Assembly: GCA_029204225.1 (NCBI GenBank)
Contig: CM055094.1
Span: forward strand, 68,158,536 to 68,222,535
Reading direction: 5' to 3'
Length of the DNA stretch: 64,000 nucleotides
Source: Diphasiastrum complanatum
Lineage: Eukaryota > Streptophyta > Lycopodiopsida > Lycopodiales > Lycopodiaceae
This document shows, in pieces, positions 37,777 to 47,943 of the stretch. How positions within the stretch are numbered: the stretch's first letter is position 1; every line of letters begins with the position of its first letter. The notes under the pieces were generated by a model. That model searched no databases. It was not told the origin of the DNA and was given only the letters and a program-made list of their open reading frames with translations. A program made the translations under genes and the position numbers.

Positions 37777-38580
37777 GATTTTGATGATTTCAAAATTAGA
37801 ATCAATTAAAATCGAACGTGGCAATAGTCACGATTTAAATAGTTCAATTATGCCTTTCAAATTTCTCAGTTCTTTAATATGCCGACCCCAAAATCAAATT
37901 TTTGAAAAAAAGTTCTGCCCATACGATCATTTCAGACACATTTGATTTGGAGTTTCGATGTGACTTAGTTATCAGTTTCTTGTTTTCTACTTTTGGTGTA
38001 CAATGACATCCGCAAATTTTTTTCTCCCATTTAAATTTCAAGGCAATTTGATTGGTACATTAACCAAAAACCTATGAAGCCCAAGGTATAAGTCGCGGCA
38101 TTCACAGTTGCTCGATCAACAACTGAATGTATTTTGGATCAAAAAATGGGCATGAAAGCCTTTGAAATTCCGTAAGGAATTAGGCCTTTTTACCAAATTC
38201 AAAGGACCTTTCCACTCATTGGAGAAAACTTTATCTTCCCAAAAAAATTGATTGATCCAGGCTTTTCATGAACTAAGAAAGTGTAATAGATTTATTTGAG
38301 TATCCCATTTTTATTAGTCAGTTTGCTTGGGTCAAATAAAAAACAACCAAGCAATTTTTTTTTTAAATTACATTTTTATGAGCCCAGTCTGTTGCAACAG
38401 TCAACTTCAAATGTTGAAGAAAAAATTAAAAACAAAACTTATTACTATAGGATTTTTTAACACCCCCCCCCTCCCTCTAGAAATCAAAAAAGAATGTGAG
38501 CAGTGTTATACAAATGTGATTCGAACGTTTTTATTGATCTACACATGCCCTACAATTTCATTGACGGGCGAAAGACAATC
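37777..38580. other. Gene-free stretch right of the nested copia stack
   Basis: Nothing recognised. A nine-base C run lies at about 38,463. Confidence 0.4.
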
Positions 38581-38639
38581 AAACGTGCAATGTTTGTAAT
38601 GCCAGGTGCTCAGGTTTGCTTTGTATTTTGAAAGGACCT

Positions 38640-39070
38640 CCATGAGCAGAATATCCATCCACCTTTCTCTCTCCTCCGGAATATGTCATTCTCTCTCTAC
38701 AATGTGCATTCTCTCCACGAAATGTGCATTCTTTCCACGAAATGTGTGTTCTCTCTCTAAGGAATGTATGTTCTCTCTCTACTTTCTCACTTGGCATTAC
38801 GTCGTGGAAGTCCCTTCCTTGTAAGTCGGGCCCTGGACTTAGGCTTCCTTCCTCGGGCAAGGTCTCCATTGCAAGGAAGGCCCTCCTCAAGGGCTTTCCA
38901 CCAAACAAAGTTTTTCTAAAAAGAGAGAGGTCACGAACCTTCCAAGAGACAGAGCGCAAAAGAGCAGAGAGAGAGAGAGAGAGATAAAAGGAGAGAAAAG
39001 TAGCATCGAGAGCACGAGAGAGAGAGAGGAGAGGAGGAGGAGGAGGGAGAGATTGCAAATGAGAGGGGTA
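38640..39070. repeat. CT/GA-rich low-complexity region
   Basis: At 38,690-38,790 about four imperfect 20-22-bp units (ATGTGCATTCTCTCCACGAA) stand in tandem. At 38,950-39,060 there is a GAGAGA-rich tract. A 178-codon minus-strand frame crosses both, but its composition (Leu/Ser/Arg/Glu runs) is that of a simple repeat. Confidence 0.7.
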
Positions 39071-39668
39071 GGACGCGTCAAGGAGGGTGCTCCGACTGGT
39101 TGTATGCCTGCACATTGGCCGTAGTTTTATAGATCGGGCCTAAACCATCCGTGCTTTTGCTAAAGAAACAGGTTTTTTAGATGGAGATCCAGAAAAAACA
39201 AATATTAGAGAAGGAAATGGTAGAAGAGAGCAGGGCGACGGCCTACAGAGTCTACCATCTCCACGATCCCCTATTTTATCAACGTAAAGCTGATTTTTAG
39301 CCTTTGCTTGCTCGATTGTTCCTTTTTTGTCAACTTTTTGGAGGTTTTATGGCAGGGAAAAAAAACATCATCCAAATTCATGGAAACTTCAAGCAAGAAC
39401 AAAGAATGAGTTAAAGCACTGACAACTGATAGTACGGCGGTTTTGTCCATCTTGCTCTCAGCTTTCAATTTTCAGCTCTAACATGAATCACCCTTCTTGC
39501 TTTCCTCTTATTCAAAAGTGTTAAAGTTTTGTTTCATAAAGAGATTAAGTTCCAAGAAATTCTACAACTTCTATCCTTACATAGTACATAGATCTGCTGC
39601 AATTATAATGTCAATTCATTGCCAAAAAGTAGATACTGGATTCCATAAAGTTTTCTTGCGAGTAACAG

Positions 39669-40240
39669 TCAATGATTTTTGCATTTGCAAGTCCATGTCT
39701 TATTTTTAAATAATGAGCTATATTCAACCTCCATAGCCTTGTGCCAATTATCTGCATCAAAACTCAAGGCTTCTGCAACTGTGATAGGTTCATCATGAGT
39801 CATGAAGGCTTGTGGAATGAACCTACCAGGCTCATGTCTGATTTGAGTAGATCTTCTAACATAATTCATTGAAGTTGCTGGAACAAACTCATGTATATGT
39901 TATTTTTACTAATATTTGCAAAATAACTTCTTAGATTTATGTTGTTGCTTTTGTTGTTGTTTTGCATTTGTTCGTTCAATATCTATCTTCTCTTTTGGAA
40001 TCTTCTTTTTCTTAGATTTTTGTTTATTTGACAATAAGACAAGAGTTTTGTTATTTGAAGAAGATGAGCTCTTCCTTCTTACTTCTTCCTATAACAAACT
40101 TGTTATCACCTTTTGAAGTGATAGCTCAAGAGTATTGACCAAAAATATTACTAAGTTTTCATAAGATGGAAGAAGACTAGACAAAAGTGTCATAATGGCA
40201 AGGGTTTTTTAGACTTTTATGATCTATCCTGCAAACTGGT
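39669..40240 (-). pseudogene. Copia gag/RT scrap, minus strand
   Basis: The frame at 39,869-39,669 reads YVRRSTQIRHEPGRFIPQ, then EPITVAEALSFDADNWHKAM and EVEYSSLFKNKTW, the start of copia RT after the integrase linker. Just upstream (40,170-39,916) a Ser/Lys/Gln-rich gag tail ends at KKLFCKY, the start of a zinc knuckle. Gag and RT are joined by a deletion of protease and integrase. Confidence 0.75.
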
Positions 40241-40458
40241 TGGGAAGTAGCTCTTGTCGGCTTCTATGCAAGATTGGAACAATGCTTTCAGGCGGATATT
40301 AGTCAAGCGAAGGTTGGTTTTTGCAAAATCAAAGTTTGATGGGTTTTTACTTTTCCCCTCCAAAATTGTAGATTTTATGGTTTTTTTGGGTTGGTGTGCT
40401 GACTTGTCAAGCCCTTAAAGGTTGTTTCAGGTCCGATGACGGGTAATGTGTGTGTATA

Positions 40459-40700
40459 CTAGTTGGTTGTGCTTGTCGATGACGGCGGGCAATGGGGCGC
40501 TACCACAAAAAGTGTTTATATATTTTTGGAGCCTGTGTTTTTTTACCATATTTTTAAAACCTATTTAGCTTTTCCTTTTGCAAATGGGTGACATTTTTTG
40601 TCAGCAAAGCGTGACATTTTTTACGGCACCTCACACATTCTCTCTCTAGAATAGTTATATATATACTAGTAAAGAGTGCCCGTCGTTGACGGGCAATGGC
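40459..40700 (-). mobile_element. Helitron-like 3' ends (two)
   Basis: Read on the minus strand, 40,695-40,677 is a perfect 8-bp stem with a 3-nt loop (TGCCCGTC/GACGGGCA), then seven bases, then CTAG (40,669-40,666) followed by T. This is the Helitron 3' pattern: hairpin about 11 nt from a CTRR end, inserted before T. A decayed version (CTAG at 40,459-40,462 with GTCGATGACGGCGGGC) lies 200 bp to the left. The 5' TC ends were not located and no Rep/helicase gene is present, so these would be non-autonomous copies. Confidence 0.6.
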
Positions 40701-40739
40701 GGCCGATCTAGGTGACGGCCGATGATTTCGAAATTCAGT

Positions 40740-41200
40740 ATGTCGTTTGGAAAAAATCGAGTTCGTCCAAAAAATTCGAGTTCGTCCAAATATTCGAGTT
40801 CATGTGAAAGTTCGAGTTCGTCCAAAAATTTGAGTTCGTCCAAATATTCGAGTCAATAAAAATTCGACATCAAAAAATTCGAGTCGACTGAAAAATTTGA
40901 GCCTCAAAATATTCGAGTCGAGTGAAAATTCGAATTCGTCCAAAAATTCGTCGAGTTAGTCCAAAATTCGAGTTCGTCCAAAATTTGAGTCGAGTGAAAA
41001 TTCGAATTCGTTCCAAAATTCGAGCCGTTTTCAAAATTCGAGTTCGTTCCAAAATTCGAGTCGAGTGAAAATATTCGACAAAAAAATTCAAGCCTCAAAT
41101 TCGGGTTCGTTCCGAAATTCGAGCCTCAAAAAATTCGAGTCGAGTGAACATTCGAGTTTGTCCAAAAGTCGAGTGAAAATTCGAGTTTGCTCGAGGAATC
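40740..41200. repeat. Degenerate TTCGAGTTCGTCCAAAA tandem array
   Basis: A 17-20-bp phrase (AAATTCGAGTTCGTCCAAA, AATTCGAGTCGAGTGAAA) is repeated some 20 times with variable spacing, directly inside the Helitron end at 40,666. Open frames on the minus strand consist of RIFGRIRIF or FWTNSNFG repeats and are not genes. A second pattern (ATACCTCGAAACGC) follows at 41,230-41,345. Confidence 0.85.
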
Positions 41201-41549
41201 CTTCGTGAAATTGGCCCTCAAAAATTTCTTGACAATACCTCGAAACGCGAAAATACCTCCAAAAGATTTTCTAGAGAGACCTCAAAAATGTCTCGAAAAT
41301 TTTGCGAAAATACCTCGAAACGCAAAAATACCTCGTAAAGATTTTCTGGAGGGAGAGGCCTTGACAATGTCGCGAAGGAATTCGGAGCACAACATCCAAC
41401 GCGACTCAGACTAAAGACTCCATAAAATGATTGAATGAAAACAAAACACACAATTTGGACACTGATTGAGACAATCCAACCATTGTTACAACAACTTCAG
41501 TTCATGAACAATCATGTAATTCAATAAAGTCATCTCATACTTATATTGC

Positions 41550-41669
41550 GATTCAGATGAAGGCATTTCATAATATTGTGGTCAAGACGAAGCCATTCCG
41601 TAACATTATGATTTATATGAAAGTATTCCATAATATTGTGATTCAGACGAATGCGTGTCATAAAACTAT
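41550..41669. repeat. 30-bp minisatellite, four units
   Basis: Units start at 41,550, 41,580, 41,610 and 41,640, all variants of GATTCAGATGAAGGCATTTC plus ATAATATTGT. Exact 30-bp periodicity keeps a reading frame open, but the low conservation does not suggest a protein. Confidence 0.9.
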
Positions 41670-42129
41670 ATTGATTCAAAATGAGAATTTATATAAGGCC
41701 AAAAGAGGGAACAAAAAATGTCCATGCTACACACTTGATCTAGAAATTGGAATGATGGAGCCAATTCCCAGAAGAGCTGATTCCTTGCATTTTGGGCATG
41801 AATTTTTTGATACAAAAATATGGATGATAGTGAGTAGTTTGCAAAGCTATAATAATATGTGTGGTTGATCTTTAATGGTATACTTTGGAAAAGTAGATCC
41901 CGGGGATGCTAAGCGCTCATTGTTCACAAAATGGCTATTAGCTCTAGCTTAGCTCTATGTGAAGTAGCTTAGCCATCACAAAATATGTAAATGAATTACT
42001 ATTATTAATGGACACAATGGTGGCTATGCTAAATTTATCCAGGGTAAGATTTCTTTTAGGTCCAAGTAAAAACTTTAAGTGAATGCTATTTCACCAAAAA
42101 ATCATTTTAATAAAAGCGCTCACCCTTCA

Positions 42130-43262
42130 CAAAATGGCTAGAGCTAAGCTACCGGGGATTCTATGCGTTGATCCTCCCACATCGATCCCAGTGATGCCAA
42201 CGTAGTAGAATGCTTCTTGGATTCCAAGGGGAGGCTCGAACCTGGGACCAAAGAAACTTTGGATGCCAACGTAGTAGAATGCTTCTTGGTTTCCAAGGGG
42301 AGGCTCGAACCTGGGACCAAAGAAACTTTGGATGCCAAGCTAACCAGTTGAGCCAACCCCGTTGGGTTACGTAGTAGAATGATGGAATAGCGAGGTCGAG
42401 GATGGGAGTGACCCCACTAAAAGTGTTGCCGCAGAGCCAAGGAAGAGGGGATTGGTGGTGGTGCTGGAATTAGCAAAGCTCACCAGGCAATAGGAAAATT
42501 GTTCCTGGATGACAGGGCTTAGTTGGGAGATGAGAGAGATGGGACCTCTGCCTAGACCCACAATACTTCCTTCATTGGCCGTGAAAAGTCTTTTGTTACT
42601 GTAGCCGCATCCGAATGCAAACAACGGAATGGTCTCTGATTCTTTGGAATGCATCGTGATCATCTCTGTGGAGAAATCACCCCTGGTGTAAGATCCGTCA
42701 CCATAGCCTTGGTTATACTGGCATTTGGAATCTCCGCAGACTGCCAAATTGCCTACATCCTGGTAGTCTTGGTTGTCGCATGAGAGCTGGGATAACATGA
42801 TTGACAGGGTTGGCATTGAACCCATACCAAATCGATGCCCATGTCCGCAGCTGCGTGAAAGCTAGTGACTGGCATGCCCAGTTGCAACTGCATCAAGTAG
42901 ACTCCAGCCTCCTCTGACGATAACGATAAGAGGGTTGTGAAGTCTATTAAACGTCGGGAATCCTTGGACATGGAGAAGGCCCATGCCATGGATCCAAGAC
43001 GCCTGGCCCGAAGATTGCTTCGTTGCACTGCCTGTTGAATCCTGGTGTATTCATCAACATTGGACAGTGTGAGATTGTCTTTGTAAATAAGCTCGATACG
43101 CATGCCGCTAGCTCTCTTATTGGTGCCAAGAAGCTGCTGCCTCAGTACTCCTATTGAAGCTTCTTCATTCGAACTTGTACCAACAGAAGAAGTTTGCCTT
43201 TTGCTAGCCGCAGAATGAAAACGGTGAAGGCCGAGAGGAAGAAGCTTGCATAACCTCATCAT
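42130..43262 (-). pseudogene. Nepenthesin-type aspartic protease pseudogene
   Basis: The minus-strand frame from 43,262 has an N-terminal prosegment, then GVYLMQLQLGMPVTSFHAAADMGIDLVWVQCQPCQSCYP, written here as two motifs: GVYLMQLQLGMPV and DMGIDLVWVQCQPC. Plant A1 proteases have DTGSDLVW here, so the catalytic DTG is DMG. Near 42,795 the frame shifts. It continues QLSCDNQDYQD, CQYNQGYGDGSYTRGDFSTE, FAFGCGYSN, GSIVGLGRGPISLISQL and FSYCLVSF, typical of the family. A SINE then interrupts it, and beyond it YVGITGIDVGG and IPGSLALAIL resume before a stop at about 42,130. The second catalytic Asp half is absent. These proteins are normally secreted or vacuolar proteases. This copy is dead. Confidence 0.8.
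42200..42381 (-). mobile_element. tRNA-derived SINE with target duplication, partly tandem-duplicated
   Basis: Read on the minus strand it starts near 42,368 with GGGTTGGCTCAACTGGTTAG, which fits a Pol III A box, and contains GGTTCGAGCCTCC, which fits a B box. The 13-bp word ACGTAGTAGAATG flanks it at 42,200-42,212 and 42,369-42,381 and also occurs at 42,269-42,281, because a 69-bp unit (SINE 3' part plus target word) is tandemly doubled. The target word is the codons for FYYV of the host protease. Confidence 0.75.
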
Positions 43263-43430
43263 AAGTATGCAAACGTGTTCCTCAACTCAAACAAACCAAC
43301 ATACTGAAACACATTAAAACTCGTTGTGTGAGGAACACGTCTGTGTGTGTGAGAGAGATAGCCGGTACCTGGGAGAGAGTCCCATGCCTGCCCCTTGCTG
43401 CCACGCGCCTTCCTCGCAATCCATTCATCG

Positions 43431-43433
<3 letters not shown>

Positions 43434-43466
<33 letters not shown>
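43434..43466. repeat. (AT)n microsatellite
   Basis: About 16 AT units just upstream of the protease pseudogene. Confidence 0.95.
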
Positions 43467-43468
<2 letters not shown>

Positions 43469-43984
43469 CACTTTGCTTTCCGCCGAGATCCAGTGTAGAC
43501 GCGCCCGTTACCTTTCACGATCAGCTTATTGATAGCGTCATCGTTGGCTTGAATAGTTTCCAAGCACCGATAATCCGATAAAAAATGGTGGGCCAAGATA
43601 GAGATTCGAAGGATTGAAAAGAAAAGAAGCAGTTTTAGGTAGTCAAGAAAATTTTTATGTTCATGATATATGGGTAAAACTTTGGTAATTCGAAATAAAT
43701 AAGAAAGCCATGTAATAAAGATTATTTGGCTAAAGTTTAAAGCACATTGAAGTGTCTGAAGAAAATAAAACCTTAACTTCAAACTTCAAATATTTGAATT
43801 TAGAAAAAAATATTTGAATTTAGTGATTGGGACGGAGGGGTGGAGAATCTTTTTGGGGCCCACCCCCCAATGCACACAATGTGCAAATGTATGAGGATAT
43901 GCACTTTCCCCATACATGCATCCCCCTCCCCCTCATTTTCAGTTGAGAAAGTGTGTATGCATGGATGAGGATTATATATATATA

Positions 43985-44014
43985 CTAGTAAAGAATGCCC
44001 GTCGTTGATGGGCA
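43985..44014 (-). mobile_element. Helitron-like 3' end
   Basis: CTAG at 43,985-43,988 on an AT-rich flank, seven bases, then the hairpin TGCCCGTC GTT GATGGGCA (one G-T wobble) at 43,996-44,014. Nearly identical to the end at 40,666-40,695 and in the same orientation. Inside it, 44,022-44,105 is a short array of GATGGTCGTTGACGGGTGGCC-like units. Confidence 0.6.
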
Positions 44015-44102
44015 ATGGACGGCCGATGGTCATTGACGTGGCTAATGGTCGTTGACGAGTGGCCGATGGTCGTTGATGGGTGGTCGATGGTCGTTGAGGG
44101 GT

Positions 44103-44136
<34 letters not shown>

Positions 44137-44137
<1 letters not shown>

Positions 44138-44165
44138 TAGTAAAGAGTGCCCGTCAACGATGGAG
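44137..44165 (-). mobile_element. Helitron-like 3' end, decayed hairpin
   Basis: CTAG (44,137-44,140), then TAAAGAGTGCCCGTC as in the other two ends, but the hairpin's second arm is mutated (AACGATGGAGGC). Confidence 0.5.
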
Positions 44166-44491
44166 GCCGATCTTCATAGAAATGCATTTTTATTTCAACC
44201 TTTCCCGTGGAAAGCCTAATAAATTAAAAAAAAATTGATAATGAAAGTCTCATTTGTTTAACACCTTTCACCATGAAAGTATGTACATGCACTTCAAAAT
44301 AGTGTGTTGGTAAAGGATAATTTGAATTTGGAGTAGGCCCTTTAGATGCATGCATGGGGAGGAGGGCCATGCATCCTTTTCCCCATACATGCATCCTCCC
44401 CAAGTTTTTTAGTTAGAAAAAGCTCATGCATGGGTGAGAGGAGAAGCATGCATGGTGCACCCATACACATGCGCAAAAGTGTACATAAGTT

Positions 44492-44494
<3 letters not shown>

Positions 44495-44577
<83 letters not shown>

Positions 44578-44601
44578 TCACACACACACACACACACACA
44601 C
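44495..44601. repeat. Compound (AT)n(GA)n(CA)n microsatellite
   Basis: About 23 AT units, then about 16 GA units, a short GCGCT break, then about 11 CA units. Confidence 0.95.
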
Positions 44602-47600
44602 TTGAATTGAGAGAGTATCCATTGAAGTAGGTGTTTACAAGTTTAAATTGATTTGAGAGTAGTTTCTTCATCCAATTCATTTCTATAGTTTGTCACACTG
44701 AGGTTCGAAATAAGTTCGTGACATGGATTGAAATAAACATAGAAAAATGGCTTTTAATTCTCGAGGTCAAAATATGTTTAAACCTAGACTGAGTAAAAGC
44801 TTGAGTAATACTATAGACTATGTCGAATGCCTTGTAATACTGTAGATTAATCAAGCATCTTTTGAAAGAATGATTATATACAAATGAATAGAAGTCCTCA
44901 TAAGATAAAATTGCTGAGTAGGAGTAAGATTAACTCCATCATAATCTTGGGTGGAGAGATTTGAATTTTTTGAATAACAAACAATATACAATGAAAGTTA
45001 ATTGTTTATGGAGGCGAATAGGACTGGAAGTAGCCTATATGGCTTGTCATATGCTAAGTGGCTCTGGAAATTATTTCGCACCCTACCTCTTTTGAGATTT
45101 AAAAATTAAAAGATTAATATGCAACTATGTCATGGAATTGACTAGGATTCTAGCTCCATAGCAAGAACCTTACTCGCCCTACTGAGCTAGTCTAATTTTT
45201 GGCAAAATTGACAAAATCTCCACTTTATAATACCCATTCAACAACAAATTTTGTTGTCTTAGTACATTCTAGTATAATGGATGAGCTCAGTCAAACTGTA
45301 TGCTCAATTGTTGGTAAAAGCATGACTCTACTTATATTGCCAATGACAATGAGCCATATCTAGTTGTTCGGAAAAACCTTAATAATTCCCATTGGCAGCT
45401 TGTAAATCAAGAGATAGTTCACATTGGCACTATAGCTTGTAGATCAAGAGATAGTTCACATCTACATGTGCTATAAGTGCATCTCATATAGGCACTCAGC
45501 CAAGCATTGGCATACTTGGGATGATAAACAAAATGGCATCTATTCTTCAAGAGCACATAAAATTCTCTTCTATTTAATTTCGTATTGCAACTTTTAAGTT
45601 TTGCTTGAGTATATCTTGAGCATATCCGAAATTTTCACCCCAAAATAAACTTCAAAACTAGCATTACATGGAGGAAAGGTTGTTTCTTGCAGTCCTTTCA
45701 TGTGACGAAAGAGCACCTCAACCTGCCACCCTTGATCTATTTACTTCACCCAACGCAAGGGAAATGACCAATTCCATGCATCCAATAGACCTATATAACC
45801 TTGACCATACAATCGCATACAATTTTGTCATACTAATAATAATCACATTCCAACATGTTGGTTCTCCGATTTAGTTACTTATTGAAGTTTTGGATCAATA
45901 CCACATGGAATGATTAATCAAATCTCTTGTCAAAGAACCACAAATCTTTGTTCAATTCTTAGTGACTCAAGCTAATGAAGAATTTAGCCAACTCCAAATG
46001 CTTTCTTCATGAAGTTGCAAACTTTCATCCTACGACGACTAGTTCTACAAATGTGTTATTTTCCTAATTGTTTTTTAACTTACATGTTGAACAACTCTGA
46101 GCTATCAATTGTCAAAAATGATGTAGAAAGAAGGGGTAAGGAGAATGTATTCACGAACACACGATACATATTAGAACGTTGAAATAAAAAATGCACGACG
46201 ACTTTTTCTATCGAATGTTTGTATTAGCTATCATTATCCATGAACAAATTGTACAAGCTTAAATTTTTGTGGCTAAAAAGATTAACCATATGAGAAACAT
46301 AAAAAGGTATCTATAGTTTTGAAATTTGATATATCTAAGAAGAAAACCTTTATGTTATTTGTCATAGCAACTTCATCAACGTGACATTGAGGCAGCAGAA
46401 TAGGAGTAGGTAAGCTACTTTGAGACCAGATCTTATTGAACCACTTTCAAGCTGACAACTGCCAAACACCGCTATAAATAGAGATCATTTTCAAAGTATT
46501 ATGCTTGAACAAATTTTTGTAAATGGAACACTAAATTTGATGCTTAATGTTTCAGCAACTCACAAATAGAAGTAAATTTTTTGGCATGGAGTAGGATACT
46601 TTGCTTGCTGCTAAAGTGACAGAAGCCTCAATCATGAAAGACATACCCATTAACTCTACATAAAAGCATATAATGCCTTGCTTCCACGTAACAAGCATAT
46701 CTTCCTCTTTTGATATAAAGATCTGAATGAATGGCTATCCAAATCTCCATATTTCTAACTAGGCCAAGTCATACATAAGAACACATTTATGAACTCAAAA
46801 CTTTTGTTTGACCATTAACATGCTCCTTTCATGCAACTCAGTATTTCTCAACATCCAGCAACTCTTAGTGAGCAAGAGTAGGAGCCTGCTGTAACGTTTG
46901 AGCCGCTAAATGCAGCAAAACATTTAAACACATTAATCAAAGTTGCATGCAAAAATGGGTTTGCAAAATATACACCTTTGGAGCCAAAGTTTTTTAAAAA
47001 GTTTTTGCTAGGGTCTTTAAGCTTTGGCTGAGTCTAAGAAAATCTCAGCATCTTCATGCCGTGAGTAGAAATAGTTCACATGTGAACCAGCCAAATTCAT
47101 AGATGTATGAACGTGAAATTTCCAAATATGACTCCAATAGCAGTGCCTTTGTCAAAAAAGCTGAAAATTCCTACATTAAACGTACGTTTAATCATCTCCC
47201 ATCTGATTTGTTTGCAATAAGTTTACTCTGCTAACCCTCAGTATGGGATTAGACTTGAAATTTTTGAAAACTGTAAGAAAAAAGGTGAAGGATAGTGACA
47301 GATGAGCAAAACATTGTAGGTTTCAGATAAAGTTTTGGCATGGTCAGAATTTACACCACAAGCAGGACATACCACAAGTATATCCTTGGATGAATTTCAA
47401 CCTTCAAAGAGAGCAGCCAGTTCTTTGCAGTTATTAATTCAGTTCAAAGATTAAATGAGTTCAAAACATTGTTCTAGGACTACTGCTGTACTTGGGAAAA
47501 TGTACACACTAGCTAAATTTTTTAACCTGCAGCTGAATCAAAACTTTTGTATGGACAAAAATCTCCATACATTCAAATATTTGACAGATTTTCGATTCAG

Positions 47601-47943
47601 ATGTAGTCAGTTCTTGACTGGAAAGGGTTTGACAACATATATATGGGCATCATCCTTCCTTACGAAGAATTTTTCGATGGTCTTACACCTCTTGACATGT
47701 TCTGAACATCAATTCTTCCTTCGATAAAGCAACACCTAAGCACATTGAAGAGGTCAAGTAAGTGAAAAGCCTTCATCATCTCAAATGAAACCCAAACTGC
47801 AGAGAAAAGAAGAGGAATAAAAGGCTATTACAACTATCACAGTTCTGAAATTTCACATGTGCTGATGTCAGGAAGAGTTCACTTGCAAGAGAGGATGGTA
47901 CCAAAACACATACGTTTAACTCTATTGTGTTTATCTTACAGAT
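44602..47943. other. Intergenic region downstream of RING1, no gene seen
   Basis: About 3.3 kb with only short chance frames. A small duplication (AATCAAGAGATAGTTCACAT / GATCAAGAGATAGTTCACAT) lies at 45,408-45,463. No retrotransposon protein fragment was recognised. The last part should hold the RING1 3' UTR and poly(A) signal. Confidence 0.5.

Noticed and set aside
38579-39115. 178-codon minus-strand frame
   Set aside because: Built from CT/GA tracts and a 22-bp imperfect tandem; Leu/Ser/Arg/Glu runs and no domain.
40870-41098. Frames with RIFGRIRIF and FWTNSNFG repeats
   Set aside because: Reflect a non-coding tandem array; several frames are open at once.
42290-42370. A tRNA gene on the minus strand
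   Set aside because: A- and B-box-like words are present, but no cloverleaf closes; target duplication shows a SINE.
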